Source: Elysia marginata
Lineage: Eukaryota > Mollusca > Gastropoda > Plakobranchidae
Reading direction: 5' to 3'
Assembly (NCBI GenBank): GCA_019649035.1
Contig: BMAT01012860.1
Coordinates: forward strand, 124,721 to 145,252
Length of the DNA stretch: 20,532 nt
In this document: positions 1 through 10,290 of the stretch, in pieces
Numbering within the stretch: the first letter of the stretch is position 1
Layout: each line of letters begins with the position of its first letter
Made by a program: the position numbers and the translations under genes
The notes under the pieces: model-generated
The model's input: only the letters and a program-made list of their open reading frames with translations
The model's database searches: none
Told to the model about the DNA's origin: nothing

Positions 1-73
1 CATTGATACGATAAAGTTGGCCTAAAAAACTTGGTACTTGATAAGAATTTCGCTTTCTCTTCATCTTTCAACC
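1..73. repeat. Copy A of a duplicated ~73-base segment
   Basis: This segment recurs at 4664-4736 in the same orientation. The two copies differ only by two single-base indels in homopolymer pairs and one T/C substitution near the end. Similarity stops abruptly after the shared CTTTCAACC: this copy goes on into CCAACCCCG and a CTT array, the other into ATGCTCC. The left limit is unknown because the window starts at the first matching base. It could be a piece of a dispersed element, an old local duplication, or an assembly join of two haplotypes. No coding content is visible. Confidence 0.85.
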
Positions 74-81
74 CAACCCCG

Positions 82-136
82 CTTCTTCTTCTTCTTCTTC
101 TTCTTCTTCTTCTTCTTCTTCTTCCTCTTCGTCTTC
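82..136. repeat. (CTT)n microsatellite, about 14 pure units
   Basis: Roughly 42 bases of uninterrupted CTT are followed by degenerate CCTCTTCGTCTTCG. Translated, it gives a phenylalanine run that makes a spurious ORF at 38-304. The same triplet class (AAG on the other strand) recurs near 4782, 18312 and 19405. Confidence 0.95.
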
Positions 137-1082
137 GCTCACTCGTGTTTTCCATTTCTCCTAGCTTGTATGCGTCTCTGCGTCATATCTAACGATGAAT
201 ATGTCTTTATGTTCACCCCCTACCCCTATCTTTCTCTCTCTTTATCCAGTACCCTCCCTCAGTTTTTATCACTGCAACTATTTCGCTATAAACTTCAAAT
301 GTAACCGATTATTCACATTTTAAAAGATTTGAGCGTTCCATTCTTTAAAACATTTAGAAACAGCAATGTAGGAGGCAAACATAATTGAGTGTTTTCTCTT
401 TTTTATCATGATTTTATTATTAACCGGCTTTACTGCTAATCGTCCTTTCTAAATCAATGCTTTTCACGTCGAGTTATTGTAACTTTGCAGTTTACTGTGA
501 AGCTTCTCTTTATGGTCAGCGCAACACAGAAATTAAAACTTTCTTTTTTAAACCAAAGAAAGTCACGAGAGATAAGAATAAAAGAAGAATTTGTACATGA
601 AAGGAGCGAATGATAAAGCAGATAAATTCAAACATACAGGAAAAGACAGATTTAGAAAAAAGTCGATATAGTTCGTTCTGATGTAAAAAACAATAATGCT
701 TTGGATTCTCAAGAAATCAAGACCCGGAAAAGGAGGTTGACTTTTTAAAGACTAACAGAAAAAACTAATTGAAGTGGCTTTGAAGCAATATTGATTTTCT
801 CTGGGGAATAGGAACTGATGACTTTAATGAACTCGGAGTTACTAAAAAAAATTTGACAAGGCTTTTATGCCTACAATATCGTTTCATGTCACTCGAAGAA
901 ATAGTGACCGTAAAAACCCTTTACAAAAACAAGTACAAGAAACGATAAACTATTTAGTTGATAAATGGTGAAGATAATGAAGGAGAATCCCATGACTTTG
1001 TTGTGCGAATTGAAAACTTCCATCTCAAAATACTGTTTGAAAGTTGAGTAGGTGTCTATAAATTGTGAAATACAAACCATAG
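137..1082. other. AT-rich stretch with no recognisable gene
   Basis: Only short ORFs occur here (a 63-codon minus-strand ORF at 889-1080 is the longest), and none resembles a known family. The first 200 bases are pyrimidine-rich decay of the CTT array. I see no RNA gene, splice-bounded exon or mobile element. Confidence 0.6.
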
Positions 1083-1133
1083 CTTTTCCGCCTAAACCTT
1101 TTATTTAAATTTAGAGTCATTTAGGCGGTAAAG
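1083..1133. repeat. Imperfect inverted repeat (hairpin), 14-base arms
   Basis: The arm CTTTTCCGCCTAAA at 1083-1096 pairs with TTTAGGCGGTAAAG at 1120-1133, 13 of 14 positions complementary, around a 23-base AT-rich loop. The inner nine pairs (CCGCCTAAA/TTTAGGCGG) are perfect. There is no obvious target-site duplication, so a MITE is not supported. A chance hairpin remains possible in a window of this size. Confidence 0.5.
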
Positions 1134-2397
1134 GTCACGCTACTTTTTCTTTTAGTTTATTTCATGGACGCAAAATATCGTTCCCTTCCTATGATTTATT
1201 TTTAAAGCAAGACCAGAATATCACATGGCAGTAAGCACTGAAGTGAAATGCATCAGAATTAATAAAATGTAACACCGCCTGTTATGCTGCAGCGACCGGG
1301 GAATCAGCAGCTTCATCTAGATACGTAGACAAATTACTGTGCTGACTACTCTATAAACAACCCATTTCTTTAATATCACGTGTTCATGTGTTTTGTCTAA
1401 TCACTCAGTTAAAAGAAAATGTAAGAATTGTTTTAAAGGTTGTTCTTAGCTCCAAACTGCCATCAATTCAACGGCTTCTGCTGTGTACTTAAATAAACAA
1501 AATTTCCTTACTAAACCCTTGACGGAAAAGAGTGCCAACATAATCGAGAAGCAAAATTTGCAGTAAAAAGATTTTGGCCCAGTAGCTATTGCAAAAGCTG
1601 TAAAACTGAGCTGTGAAGAGGACGCTTTTAAGTACTGCATTATTCTAAACCTTAAAAAGCGTATCGAGCTGACGACTGATAGCACAGCGTTCCAAATATC
1701 AAAACATTAGCACAAAACCTTTGCAGATAATAATAAATTACTGCATTGTTGTGAAGAATGTTATGGAAAAATAAATACTGAGAAAATCTTAGTATTTGAA
1801 TAGGATATTCTGCCCATTAACTACCTCGTCCCATCTTCTCTTAATAAGAGTTAAGAATTATTTTAAACATTGCCACAACAAAAACATATAGAAATGTCAT
1901 ATGGCCGTATAACGCGATATAAACGGCCTATTTTGTGTGCGTTTTGAGACTAAAAATAACTCAGAAAAAATTCTATTAAGCTGAAACCATAAAAACAACT
2001 ATTTATAAGTTAACCCGCTTTAATTGTAAAAAGAGACAATACATATAAAAAATAAATAAGGTGTTCTATAGTTGTTCGATAAATGTTCTTTTTTGTAAAA
2101 AATTTAACCCTAACATGAAATTTCACATTATTCAACATGTATTGATTCGAATCAACCTCTTTCTAAATCTTTTCTAATCTACCCATTTCTGTCTCTCTAC
2201 GGCTCCTTGGGTCCTATTAAGTTTCTCCTTTTCTCTGCCCCTAATTTATTTCCTTAAATCAGCCAGAACATTTCGAAATACGTTGAAGCACACGCCTTAA
2301 AGTGTTTTTCTAAGCTGATTAGTTTGAAATAGATAGCGAATGAGAAAAAATAGGCATGAAGTTAAAATGGATAGATTGAAGGATTGATGTAAAGTTA
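1134..2397. other. AT-rich stretch with no recognisable gene
   Basis: The longest ORF is 79 codons (minus strand, 1446-1685) and has no recognisable domain. The stretch holds one half of the 22-base direct repeat (1667-1688) and a 14-base perfect palindrome, TTGATTCGAATCAA, at 2142-2155. Palindromes of that size are expected about twice in AT-rich DNA of this length. Confidence 0.6.
1667..1688. repeat. Short direct repeat, copy 1
   Basis: AGCTGACGACTGATAGCAC followed by AGC matches 2457-2478 at 21 of 22 positions, the single difference being G/T at the fifth base. The flanks are unrelated. It may be a fragment of a dispersed repeat or the trace of a small templated insertion. Confidence 0.6.
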
Positions 2398-2508
2398 TAT
2401 TGGTTGGTAGATAGGTAAGCAGGTAGGTAAGTAGAAAGTTAGAAAGATAGGTGGATAGCTTACGACTGATAGCACAGCAAGTTAGCCAGATAGATAGAAA
2501 GATAGACA
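2398..2508. repeat. Degenerate GGTA/GATA tetranucleotide tract
   Basis: Imperfect TTGG, GATAGGTA, AGGTAGGTAA and GATAGATAGAAAGATAGA units cover this stretch. It is interrupted at about 2457-2484 by non-repetitive sequence containing the second copy of the 22-base repeat. The 71-codon minus-strand ORF across it is an artefact of the repeat. Confidence 0.8.
2457..2478. repeat. Short direct repeat, copy 2
   Basis: Matches 1667-1688 at 21 of 22 bases, in the same orientation and 790 bases downstream. This copy interrupts the GATA-like tract, which suggests it arrived as an insertion or was copied in during repair of the tract. Confidence 0.6.
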
Positions 2509-4663
2509 ACAAGGATATATTTTAAAGTTCTCCTCTGCTGTGAAGCTTTTCCTTTTCATGAAAACATCTCACGTAAAATAAAAAAGGTACTTCGTTTTTA
2601 CTTTACCTTTGAAAAGGAAAAAAAGTAACTGGTTGTGGGCAGTGTTTTGGGGGGCATTTCTTCGCACCATAATTTTGCTTCGTTGCGTGACTAAACATCT
2701 TGAGCTGTAGAATATTGGACGCTCTGACCGAACCACCACACTCAGAAACACAATTTAGCTAGAGATTTATGTAGTTTTTAAAGAAGTCAGTCTGGTCTAA
2801 CCTTAATATAATTTATTGTCCTTATTGGTGTTCTTGTATGAATGTGTATAGCAGAGTTGCTTTCTTGTTTGTCTGACTCGTACAAAAGATTTATTTTTAA
2901 AAAGTAGGGACATGCCGTAGAAAGGTTCCCCAACCCAAGTACCAATATATCTGATGAGCTTGCACAAAAGAGTAAAACCCAACAAAACTGTTCACGAGTT
3001 TTCATTCGGAATCTAGAGAATTTTACGTTTTAAATCATATAAATTAGCCTAGTGTAACTACTTCTTAACAAATTTAATTTTGTTTATGATTATTTTTTGA
3101 AACATGAAAGACAGCACAAAAGGCAACAAAACTTTATGGCTTTTTGCGTCCATGCGTATTAGCTTCTTTTATTATCGTACAAAAACAATAACAACAACAA
3201 CATAAACCAGGGCTTTGTTCTTGTCATGTGATAAGCGGTTTGAGGAACCTCTTTGGAAAGAAATGTGAGGATAAGGATAAAACAACAATATAGCCTAGCG
3301 AGGACCTTATACAAAATAAAAAAAAATCAGGTTATAGCTGGTATAAGTTAAAAAAAATTGGATTCGGTTATTGTAACAAAAGACATAAATAACCTTGTTC
3401 TATTTAGGCTCACATTTAAAAAAAATCCGACTTGAGCAAAAGTACAGTGCATTTCGAAAACACCCGGTTTAATTTTCTTAAGCAACTCAATAAATTAGCA
3501 GTGAAAAAAACCCTGCAAAATAGGAAAAAATTCCATACTATATAAGCTAAACTGATCAGGAACGCAAGGCTGTGTTTTATTTGCGTTTAAAAAGGATAAA
3601 AATATAGAAAGTTACGCTCTTTTTTCCTAGAAAGCTACTAAAGCTCATTAAAGTTATAGCTCCCTCGAGCCCGCTAAACAAAACTGATGTGACAACTGGC
3701 TTTCGTAGTACCGCCTACAGAAACTATTTATCTAGGTCTTCTCACTGTGTGATCAAAACGATATTTTTTAGAAACTTTTCCCTGGGGTGGATTGGGAAAT
3801 TACTTCTCTCACGTGTCTGGAATCTCCCAAGTGGACTGTATACCTAGTAACAGCACAGTGCATTAAATGTTGCTTTATATTGCTATTACTGTAGTCGTTG
3901 TTGTTTTTGTTGTTGCAACTGCAGCAATTTATGTTGGTGTTGCATATATGTCCACTGATTTAAAAAGAGTTTTCATCTAGTAAAGAACTTCAATGATAAA
4001 TAATGTCCAGTGACAAAATATCTTTTCCGTTTTCTGTTTAGTCACCATGATGCGGTTATAATAATCATTTTTTATTAATTTAAAAATATACTACATCCTT
4101 CTAGAAATGAATGTTTGATTGAAATTAGAGGTCTATTTGAACTGAATTGAACTTAATTTCATGGGCCCATATTGCAAGAGAATGTTTAATGCATTCATTT
4201 GAGGACTCTCTTGACTTAATTAAGTATTGACGTAATGTTTTTTTTCCACTTTGACTAAAATGCACGTCAAAATGGAAAGATAAACGACGCCACAATGAGT
4301 GCTATCAAAGTGCACTCTCTCGCTCACCCTCACACCCGCACTTAAACAAAGTAATGCATCTCTAGAGGAGTTATCCAGCCTAAGAAAATTACTTTTAGCG
4401 TAGTATTGTCCTTTCACTATTTCAAACTCAAACATACTTTAAAAATGTTCTTTGAATTCTCCGTATCGAACTCTAGGATACATTTTTTGTGCTTTTGAGA
4501 CCTTTTGACAAATTATCATAATCCTGTCTAAATCTTGAAGGGAGACAAATGTTACAAAGACAGGAAGAAAAACCATGATGCAATTCGTTAAGATAAACTC
4601 TCTTAATCAATACAGCTAAAATAAGATGCACAGTCTCTGCTTGTTCCCACCCACCTCTGAAAA
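2509..4663. other. AT-rich stretch with no recognisable gene
   Basis: Minus-strand ORFs of 60-72 codons at 2569-3005 and 4220-4435 show no recognisable motif. Minor simple repeats are a short AAC run near 3187-3202 and a GTT run near 3895-3924. A TATTGACGTAATGT motif at 4225-4238 recurs at 4992-5005. No RNA gene or mobile element was recognised. Confidence 0.55.
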
Positions 4664-4736
4664 CATTGATACGATAAAGTTGGCCTAAAAAACTTGGTAC
4701 TGATAAGAATTTTCGCTTTCTCTTCACCTTTCAACC
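4664..4736. repeat. Copy B of the duplicated ~73-base segment
   Basis: Near-identical to 1-73 and in the same orientation. Relative to copy A it lacks one T (GGTACTGATAAG against GGTACTTGATAAG), has one extra T before CGCTTTC, and reads CACC where A reads CATC. Upstream sequence is available only here (CCACCTCTGAAAA precedes it), so the true left boundary cannot be set. A TTC-rich patch lies 45 bases downstream, loosely echoing the CTT array after copy A, although the intervening sequence is unrelated. Confidence 0.85.
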
Positions 4737-4781
4737 ATGCTCCTTGTTTATACATCTCATGACAGCATTATTAGAGACAGG

Positions 4782-4820
4782 TTCTTCTTCTTCTCCTTCC
4801 TCTTGTTCTTCTTCTTCTTT
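4782..4820. repeat. Interrupted (TTC)n microsatellite
   Basis: Short TTC runs are broken by TCC and TTG. Translated, the patch gives the serine-rich run in a 78-codon ORF at 4744-4980, which has no other recognisable feature and is probably not a gene. Confidence 0.85.
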
Positions 4821-6071
4821 TAAGTTTGTTGCCTATTATTTCTCAAATTGCAGACCTGATCACAGAGTTTGTAGAGGGATGGTATGGGGCAGTAAAGAAT
4901 TGTCTTTATCGTTTAAGTCTTATGATGAATTGGCTCAAAAGGTTCGTCCTTTTACAAAAATTGGGTTCAACAGTCGATGATCTTTGCTTCGTATTGACGT
5001 AATGTACTCACATTTCTTTGATTCTCAAAACGGCGGCTGCACATTTACTGTCTCAACAAATTTCTTTGCAGGTTCTGAAAATCTAACATGTATCAACCAG
5101 CCCGGGAGCAAATTTTCTTTTATGGCCGTGAATACTCAAAATAGCAGCAAAAAGTTGCACAAGTATTACAAAACAAAACAAAACAACAGTCAGTTTAAAT
5201 ACAAATTTACCAGAAAATATTAAACACTTATTGAACAGTTTCTACGGTGAAAGCCCTCTGTGTCCGCTTGCCTTTTCGACAACAATGCAGTGTATTGACT
5301 GGAAAGGCAGTTATGTCTACTTCCTCATACTGCTTACAATAACCTTTAGAGAACACAGGAAAATTCTCAGAGAAAAAAAGATCCCTCGCCAATTGCTCCG
5401 TTTAGCACTAACAAAGCACTGAGTGTTAAAACTTCGTCTGTATAATTTTAAGCATTGGCCAAAAAAACTTTTACTGTAAAGCAGAAGAATGTGTATTGGT
5501 GCTTGTGTGTGCGAGTAAAATTTGAGTATTTCTTTCTTCGTTCTGAGTTTTTTTCACAAACGCATTTCTGAACTAATTCGTTCTTTCAAATATTCACATA
5601 ATTATATCTACAATTCACCTGTTCTCCCAGACTTATTTTTTGGAGTATACTTTTTCCACTCCTTGGGCTCATTTTTTTCTTTAGATTTTTTTCGGTCCTT
5701 ATTTTAATCATTACGTTAATATGTTTTCGTCTGTGACGCGTTGAGATATTAAAACCCATAAACGTATACCAGACTTACGCTTACCTTCAAACATCTTTCT
5801 TAGTTTTGGATGCTAGCGTGCAAATTGAAATCTGCTTATAATCTCTCAAGTATCATCTTAGTCTTAGTGTTACGGCTCTATTATTATAATTATGTCGATA
5901 CACCATTATCTTTCAAGGGAAGTCAGTTTTTTTGGAAAGCATTCATACAAATAAAAGCGATAATATGACGCACGAACAGGTATTGTTATAAAGATAATCG
6001 TCGTTTCTTTTTTAAATTTGTTTGTGTGAGATATAAAAGAAAGAGAAGCTATAGAACATTATCATAACACC
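4821..6071. other. AT-rich stretch with no recognisable gene
   Basis: Three plus-strand ORFs of 61-79 codons (4984-5223, 5231-5422, 5522-5707) follow one another, but none has a recognisable domain and their composition matches the background. They are treated as chance ORFs. Confidence 0.5.
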
Positions 6072-6300
6072 TCGTCATAGTAATTCACGCTGGGAGGAAG
6101 GCTGTCATCTGCAACATGTCTAGCGATCAGCCTGGACCGATGTCCTGTGCGGGTCATAGTTCAGCCACTTCTCACACTCTCATCGCTGGACTCAAACATG
6201 GTCATAACTTAGTTTGACCGTCTCCTAGGACTCAGTCCCAGGCAGCGCTCGTTGGTTGTGACTCATCCTCAACTCTTCATCTTTGGTGAACAAGTTTATG
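6072..6300. other. GC-richer block of unknown identity
   Basis: This block is visibly richer in G, C and CpG than both flanks and lacks long homopolymers. All frames are broken by stops, so a current exon is unlikely. It might be an old transposon or SINE fragment or a conserved noncoding segment. I found no convincing pol III A-box/B-box pair, no terminal inverted repeats and no poly-A tail. Confidence 0.35.
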
Positions 6301-7280
6301 TGTTTATAAATGCTAACAGTTATGATTGAAAAATTTATGTCATAATTATTTGAAGGGGTGAACGGGGGAATAATTATAGAGGAAACAAAAAATACTGATA
6401 AAATTCAGGGATAATAGTTACCACTTTATGCAATGAAAAGCGCCGTTGAAATTAATGTAAAATGTTATATCGTTTAAACGATGCTTTATTCAATGCCATA
6501 GTCTTTCCGTTTGGTTTATCATTGATATTTATAATAGATATAATGATCTAAAAGGTACAATAAAAAATAAAGGTTTTTATTATGAAAAGCATGCATTTCT
6601 TAAGAGGAACGAAAAATTTAGCATTGCATGTATAAGACTCGATAAAAGAAACATGCTTATAACCAAACCAGTTAAAATGATGCGTCTTGTGGCCTTATCA
6701 GGTCTGTTCGCATCTTCTTCATAAATATGATAAAAGGCAAATAAGAAAAAGATTTGGGAATCCATGAAATATCAAATCATATTAGTTGTAGATGTAACTG
6801 GACATTTCATTTAAGACTAACGAAAAGTTTCACAGTTTGCATACTGTCTGCTGATAAAAATTTTCAGCTAATCGTTAGCAAATTGCATAAAGCCGGCCGT
6901 TTACGTTGAAACATTTTATCATTTTAGTCTAGCTTTTTTCCCTCTGAGTTGGATATAGTGACAGCTTTGAGCCCTTTATTTGTATTTCAATGGATTTGAC
7001 TGCTTTCGATTTTGTCTATTCATCCTATGTTTCTGGAAAATGAGATGGCTAAAACAATTGCATCGGCGCATGATGAGATTTACAGAAGACAATTTTTAGA
7101 TACAGCCAAATTTATGAATCGTCAGCCCAAACAGTAAGTGTGTGTGGGTTGGCGCTATGTGTGTCTGAGAGGCATACCATTAGTGCCTTGGTACCAAAGT
7201 TCATATGAGTGACCCACCTAATTCCCTGTGGAGGGCAAAAGTGCAAATGAAAAGAGTAATTGGCCAAAGGGTATTATGGA
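6301..7280. other. AT-rich stretch with no recognisable gene
   Basis: The only ORF of note is a 61-codon minus-strand frame (6580-6765) without recognisable features. Composition becomes less AT-rich after about 7130, where the possible coding relic below begins. Confidence 0.5.
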
Positions 7281-7283
7281 TGA

Positions 7284-7514
7284 CTAGACTACTGGGGAAT
7301 CAAGAATACACAACATCGTGAGAGGTTACTTGGTTTCGAGAGTTTGGCTTGGCGAATATCTGACGAGCAGGGCTGGCGAGCTTCTTGGGTTTGTAAACTT
7401 CAAAGAATCAAATATTAAAAAAGAAAACCTGCAGAACTGAAAGAAATTACAACAGAAAGGCTTTTGAGAAGAGCACGTGAAAGCGCCAAATGGGCTCAGA
7501 GAGAAACACCTTAA
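7284..7514 (+). pseudogene. Possible degraded coding fragment, family unknown
   Basis: This plus-strand frame is open from just after a TGA at 7281 to a TAA at 7512-7514, with one internal TAA at 7416-7418. The 44 residues before the internal stop include a tryptophan- and arginine-rich stretch (HRERLLGFESLAWRIS), and the 31 after it include KRKPAELKEITTERLLRRAR and end in AKWAQRETP. The basic and hydrophobic pattern and the lower AT content look more protein-like than the neighbouring chance ORFs. No ATG starts it and I cannot name the family. It could be a retropseudogene fragment, a relic of a transposon ORF, or coincidence. Confidence 0.2.
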
Positions 7515-8460
7515 AGAAATGACTTGATTTAGGTTATGAGGAAAAAAATTATTACAATTTTTTCTTTGTTTTTTATGCTACATAAAATAAAAAATTTAAT
7601 ATTCTAATAAGTAGCATAACATTTTTTGAACTTTGCATACCAGAATTCAGACCAGTGGATCTAATTTCTGGATATATATTTTTGCTTCACGACTTAACAT
7701 TTGAGGTCCATATTAAGTTTAACACTAAACTTCCATGACTTGTTCAATATACAGTGGAGTGTGCATAAGATAAAAACCTGTTAATGATATCAACTTTAAT
7801 TTAATGTAAACTAGATGTGTTGTTGATTTTCTTTTTTTAAAATAATGTTACTGCTTTAATTACTCTAAGTGTTCACCTTAAAAACAAGTTAAATGTACAT
7901 GATCGTAAAAAGAGTGCTATTCCTTAAAGAGAGCTTAATCTTTTGAGCGCACCACCTTCACCCGAGGAAATTGATTCAACGAATAGGACATTAAATTTTC
8001 TGTGGATTTCTGTGCTCGTAAAAGTAGCATTTACACTTTCGCTGTGACTCAAATTCACGCTAAATTCAACATATTAAAGCTTGGTAAGGAGAAAATTTAA
8101 AGAACTAATTTTATCTTTAAACGCAAATCGTGAAACAACACTGAGGAAACAATTATAAAAAATCTGTTGGTTTTTGTCCACCATAATTACAGATCGATGT
8201 CTTATATAAAAGAGGCGTCAATAAAGACCGGTACTTATGTCACTTAACAAGGACAAAAATGAGAAAAAGGAGTGTATCTTGTATAGGGGAAATAAACATG
8301 GTTTGCAGCAAATGGAAAGCATCTAAGATATAAAAAGGACCGGAAAAACTTAAAACTAACAAGGATATATGATCTTTGTAATAGGTCGACAGGTTGCACA
8401 AAGCTGGAACTCAGGGTGGTTAGATCAGATGATGACTGGTCGGACAGAGCACGCCAAATT
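7515..8460. other. AT-rich stretch with no recognisable gene
   Basis: A 74-codon minus-strand ORF (8244-8468) has no recognisable motif. The stretch contains the possible Tc1-like terminus at 7752. Confidence 0.5.
7752..7780 (+). mobile_element. Possible single Tc1/mariner-like terminal repeat
   Basis: A TA dinucleotide (7750-7751) is followed by CAGTGGAGTGTGCATAAG. Tc1/mariner elements insert at TA and often begin CAGTGG(T)G(T)G..AAG, so the start resembles one terminus. No matching inverted terminus and no transposase fragment is visible in the window. At best it is a solo or truncated relic, and it may be chance. Confidence 0.15.
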
Positions 8461-8790
8461 GCCAACAAACCTATTTACGTCCTCCTCACTTCCTGTTCTC
8501 TAATGCCTGCTCTCGTTCTCTGTCTATCTCCTATTTTTTCTGTGCAATGTCTATATTAAGGGATGATATTTGTCTTTATATATCCCTGTATCCCTGTCTA
8601 TTTCATGTCTTCATTGCTTTTCTCTCCCTCTCTTTACATTTTTTTATTCTCTGAGCAACTGTATTATCTCTATTCCTTCAACGTGCACAGACACTTTCTT
8701 CTTATCTCTCTGTCTCTCTTTCTCCTTTTTTTTGTGCCTCTCCTAGTCACCCCTTCCATCTCTCCCTTTTTTAAATTTTACCCTGGTAGT
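8461..8790. repeat. Pyrimidine-rich low-complexity stretch
   Basis: The plus strand is dominated by C and T with many TCTCTCT and CCTCTC runs but no fixed unit. It produces a 91-codon ORF (8563-8838) rich in F, L and S, which is a composition artefact. It ends just upstream of the GC-rich block at 8861. A long pyrimidine tract followed by AG could act as a splice acceptor, but no exon downstream is supported. Confidence 0.6.
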
Positions 8791-8860
8791 GGTAGAGAAA
8801 AATGGCCATCACAGATGGTCTACTCATTAATCCTCTAGGCTTGGAGTCCACCCAGAGAGA

Positions 8861-9215
8861 TGAGAATCCGCGGATTGACGCCCGCGTCGACCCCGAAGGG
8901 CATGAATAATAGTATAGCTCACCCTCGCGCCGCTTCCAGAGCTAGTAAATTAGTTGATGTAATGATGCACCGAGCCGGATTATCAGGGCTGTTTATCAAG
9001 ATATTTCCCAAGACCCCCCGGGGGAACGCTTAGTTCACTGAGTCGAGTCTCCGGCAGCCTGCATTAATGTTTCACTTTGCTGTTTTAGCCAGCGACTGAA
9101 TTTTGCGATAACGGCATTGTGGGCAGTTCCCAGCCCATCTGATACCAGCTTTCCATCCTTCAGCCAATGTCCAGACCGTTGGTTTATGCTGGAAGTTTAA
9201 GTGCAGCGGTATTTG
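8861..9215. other. GC/CpG-rich block, candidate conserved or regulatory DNA
   Basis: Ten CpG dinucleotides fall between 8869 and 8932, far denser than the surrounding AT-rich DNA. The block holds the 12-base palindrome AATCCGCGGATT (8865-8876), a GGATTA at 8977-8982 and CCCCCGGGGG at 9015-9024. AATCC/GGATTA are core sites of K50 homeodomain proteins such as Otx, but single short sites prove nothing. All frames contain stops and no coding match is recognised. Alternatives are a small unmethylated CpG island, a noncoding exon, or an old repeat. Confidence 0.35.
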
Positions 9216-10290
9216 AACATGTAAATATTTCAGATGATGCTGATTAATGAATTTGATTTGGTTTTTTTGCGCGTGCCACGGTTGTCGATCACATGCTTTA
9301 ATAATTACGAGATATCAGGTAGATTTATTTTCATAAACATGATAATGGGATTCACTCACGCTTAGTTGGAAAAGCCCTTTGAATAAATTTTGATTTATGT
9401 GTTAACGGCAAAGTACTGAATTATCTGACTCCAACCACCTTTCCATTTCTTCTAGACCCACATACGTGTTTCTTGAAGACCATCCTACTTTGCCTCTTCC
9501 CCTTCTTTTTCTTGCTCAACCTCTCTTCTCCCTCCCTCTATCTCGCTCACTAGAACCAAATTTACATGAATAATGTATTTCTTTGTAACACTGCATCCTG
9601 ACATTGTGATTAGTATGATAATACCCCATGACTGTCTCCCCTAATCACGTCAGATTGACACAGACGTAATAACTATACCCCTGGTACAATCATTTTGGAT
9701 AGTTTTTATTTTGGACCAGCAAAACCACCACAGTATGTGGATGCATGTTCATGAATATGCCGTCATGCATTATATGCGTGCATGCTGTCGCCACAAAAAG
9801 ACAAAACATATGTCTGGTATATTTTCTTGAAATGACATGACCTAGATAGGTTGTGGACCAATATCTGTACAGAAATAAAAGAAAACTATAGCTTTTAGGT
9901 TCCCGATTTGTTCTGACTAAGGTACCCTCAGTTTATGCAGATAAGAAACCCATTTAGACTCATTGAGCAAAAGTTTTATGCCAAGACTGAAAACTTATGT
10001 TTACACCTAGATTCAGCTTGGTCCTGATTTAAATGAAACAAACTAGAATATAGAGATCAACAACACTCATCGAACTAATGTTGAACTCCAATACACCAAA
10101 AGCACGATTTCGAGGGAGGAGTTCATTATTTCTTTCAGAGTGTGGTGTGAAATCCCATACTTAAAAGACGGGTTCAGGCCCTGAAAAGAAGTCAAAGCAA
10201 AAAAGTCTAAGCTTCTTATTATTCCTGACGTATGTTTGTTAGAGTCAAAAAAAGGAATCGTTATAGCACGATTAAAGCTTCTCTTATCAT
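9216..10290. other. Stretch with no recognisable gene
   Basis: No ORF of 60 codons or more is present. At 9741-9785 there is a cluster of ATGCAT (twice) and GCATGC, including a 15-base alternating pyrimidine-purine run at 9771-9785. Otherwise I see nothing. Confidence 0.55.

Noticed and set aside
38-304. 88-codon ORF with a phenylalanine run
   Set aside because: It is driven by the (CTT)n microsatellite; the rest is T-rich low-complexity sequence.
2011-2115. TTAACCC strings as piggyBac-like ends, and AACCCTAAC as telomere-like sequence
   Set aside because: There are single short matches only, with no inverted partner and no tandem repetition.
2142-2155. Perfect 14-base palindrome TTGATTCGAATCAA, and the 12-base palindrome at 12318-12329
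   Set aside because: At this base composition about two perfect 14-base and several 12-base palindromes are expected in a window of this size.
5455-5490. Third copy of the 73-base duplicated segment
   Set aside because: Only TTGGCC, an A-run and CTT are shared, with poor agreement beyond, which is within chance for AT-rich DNA.
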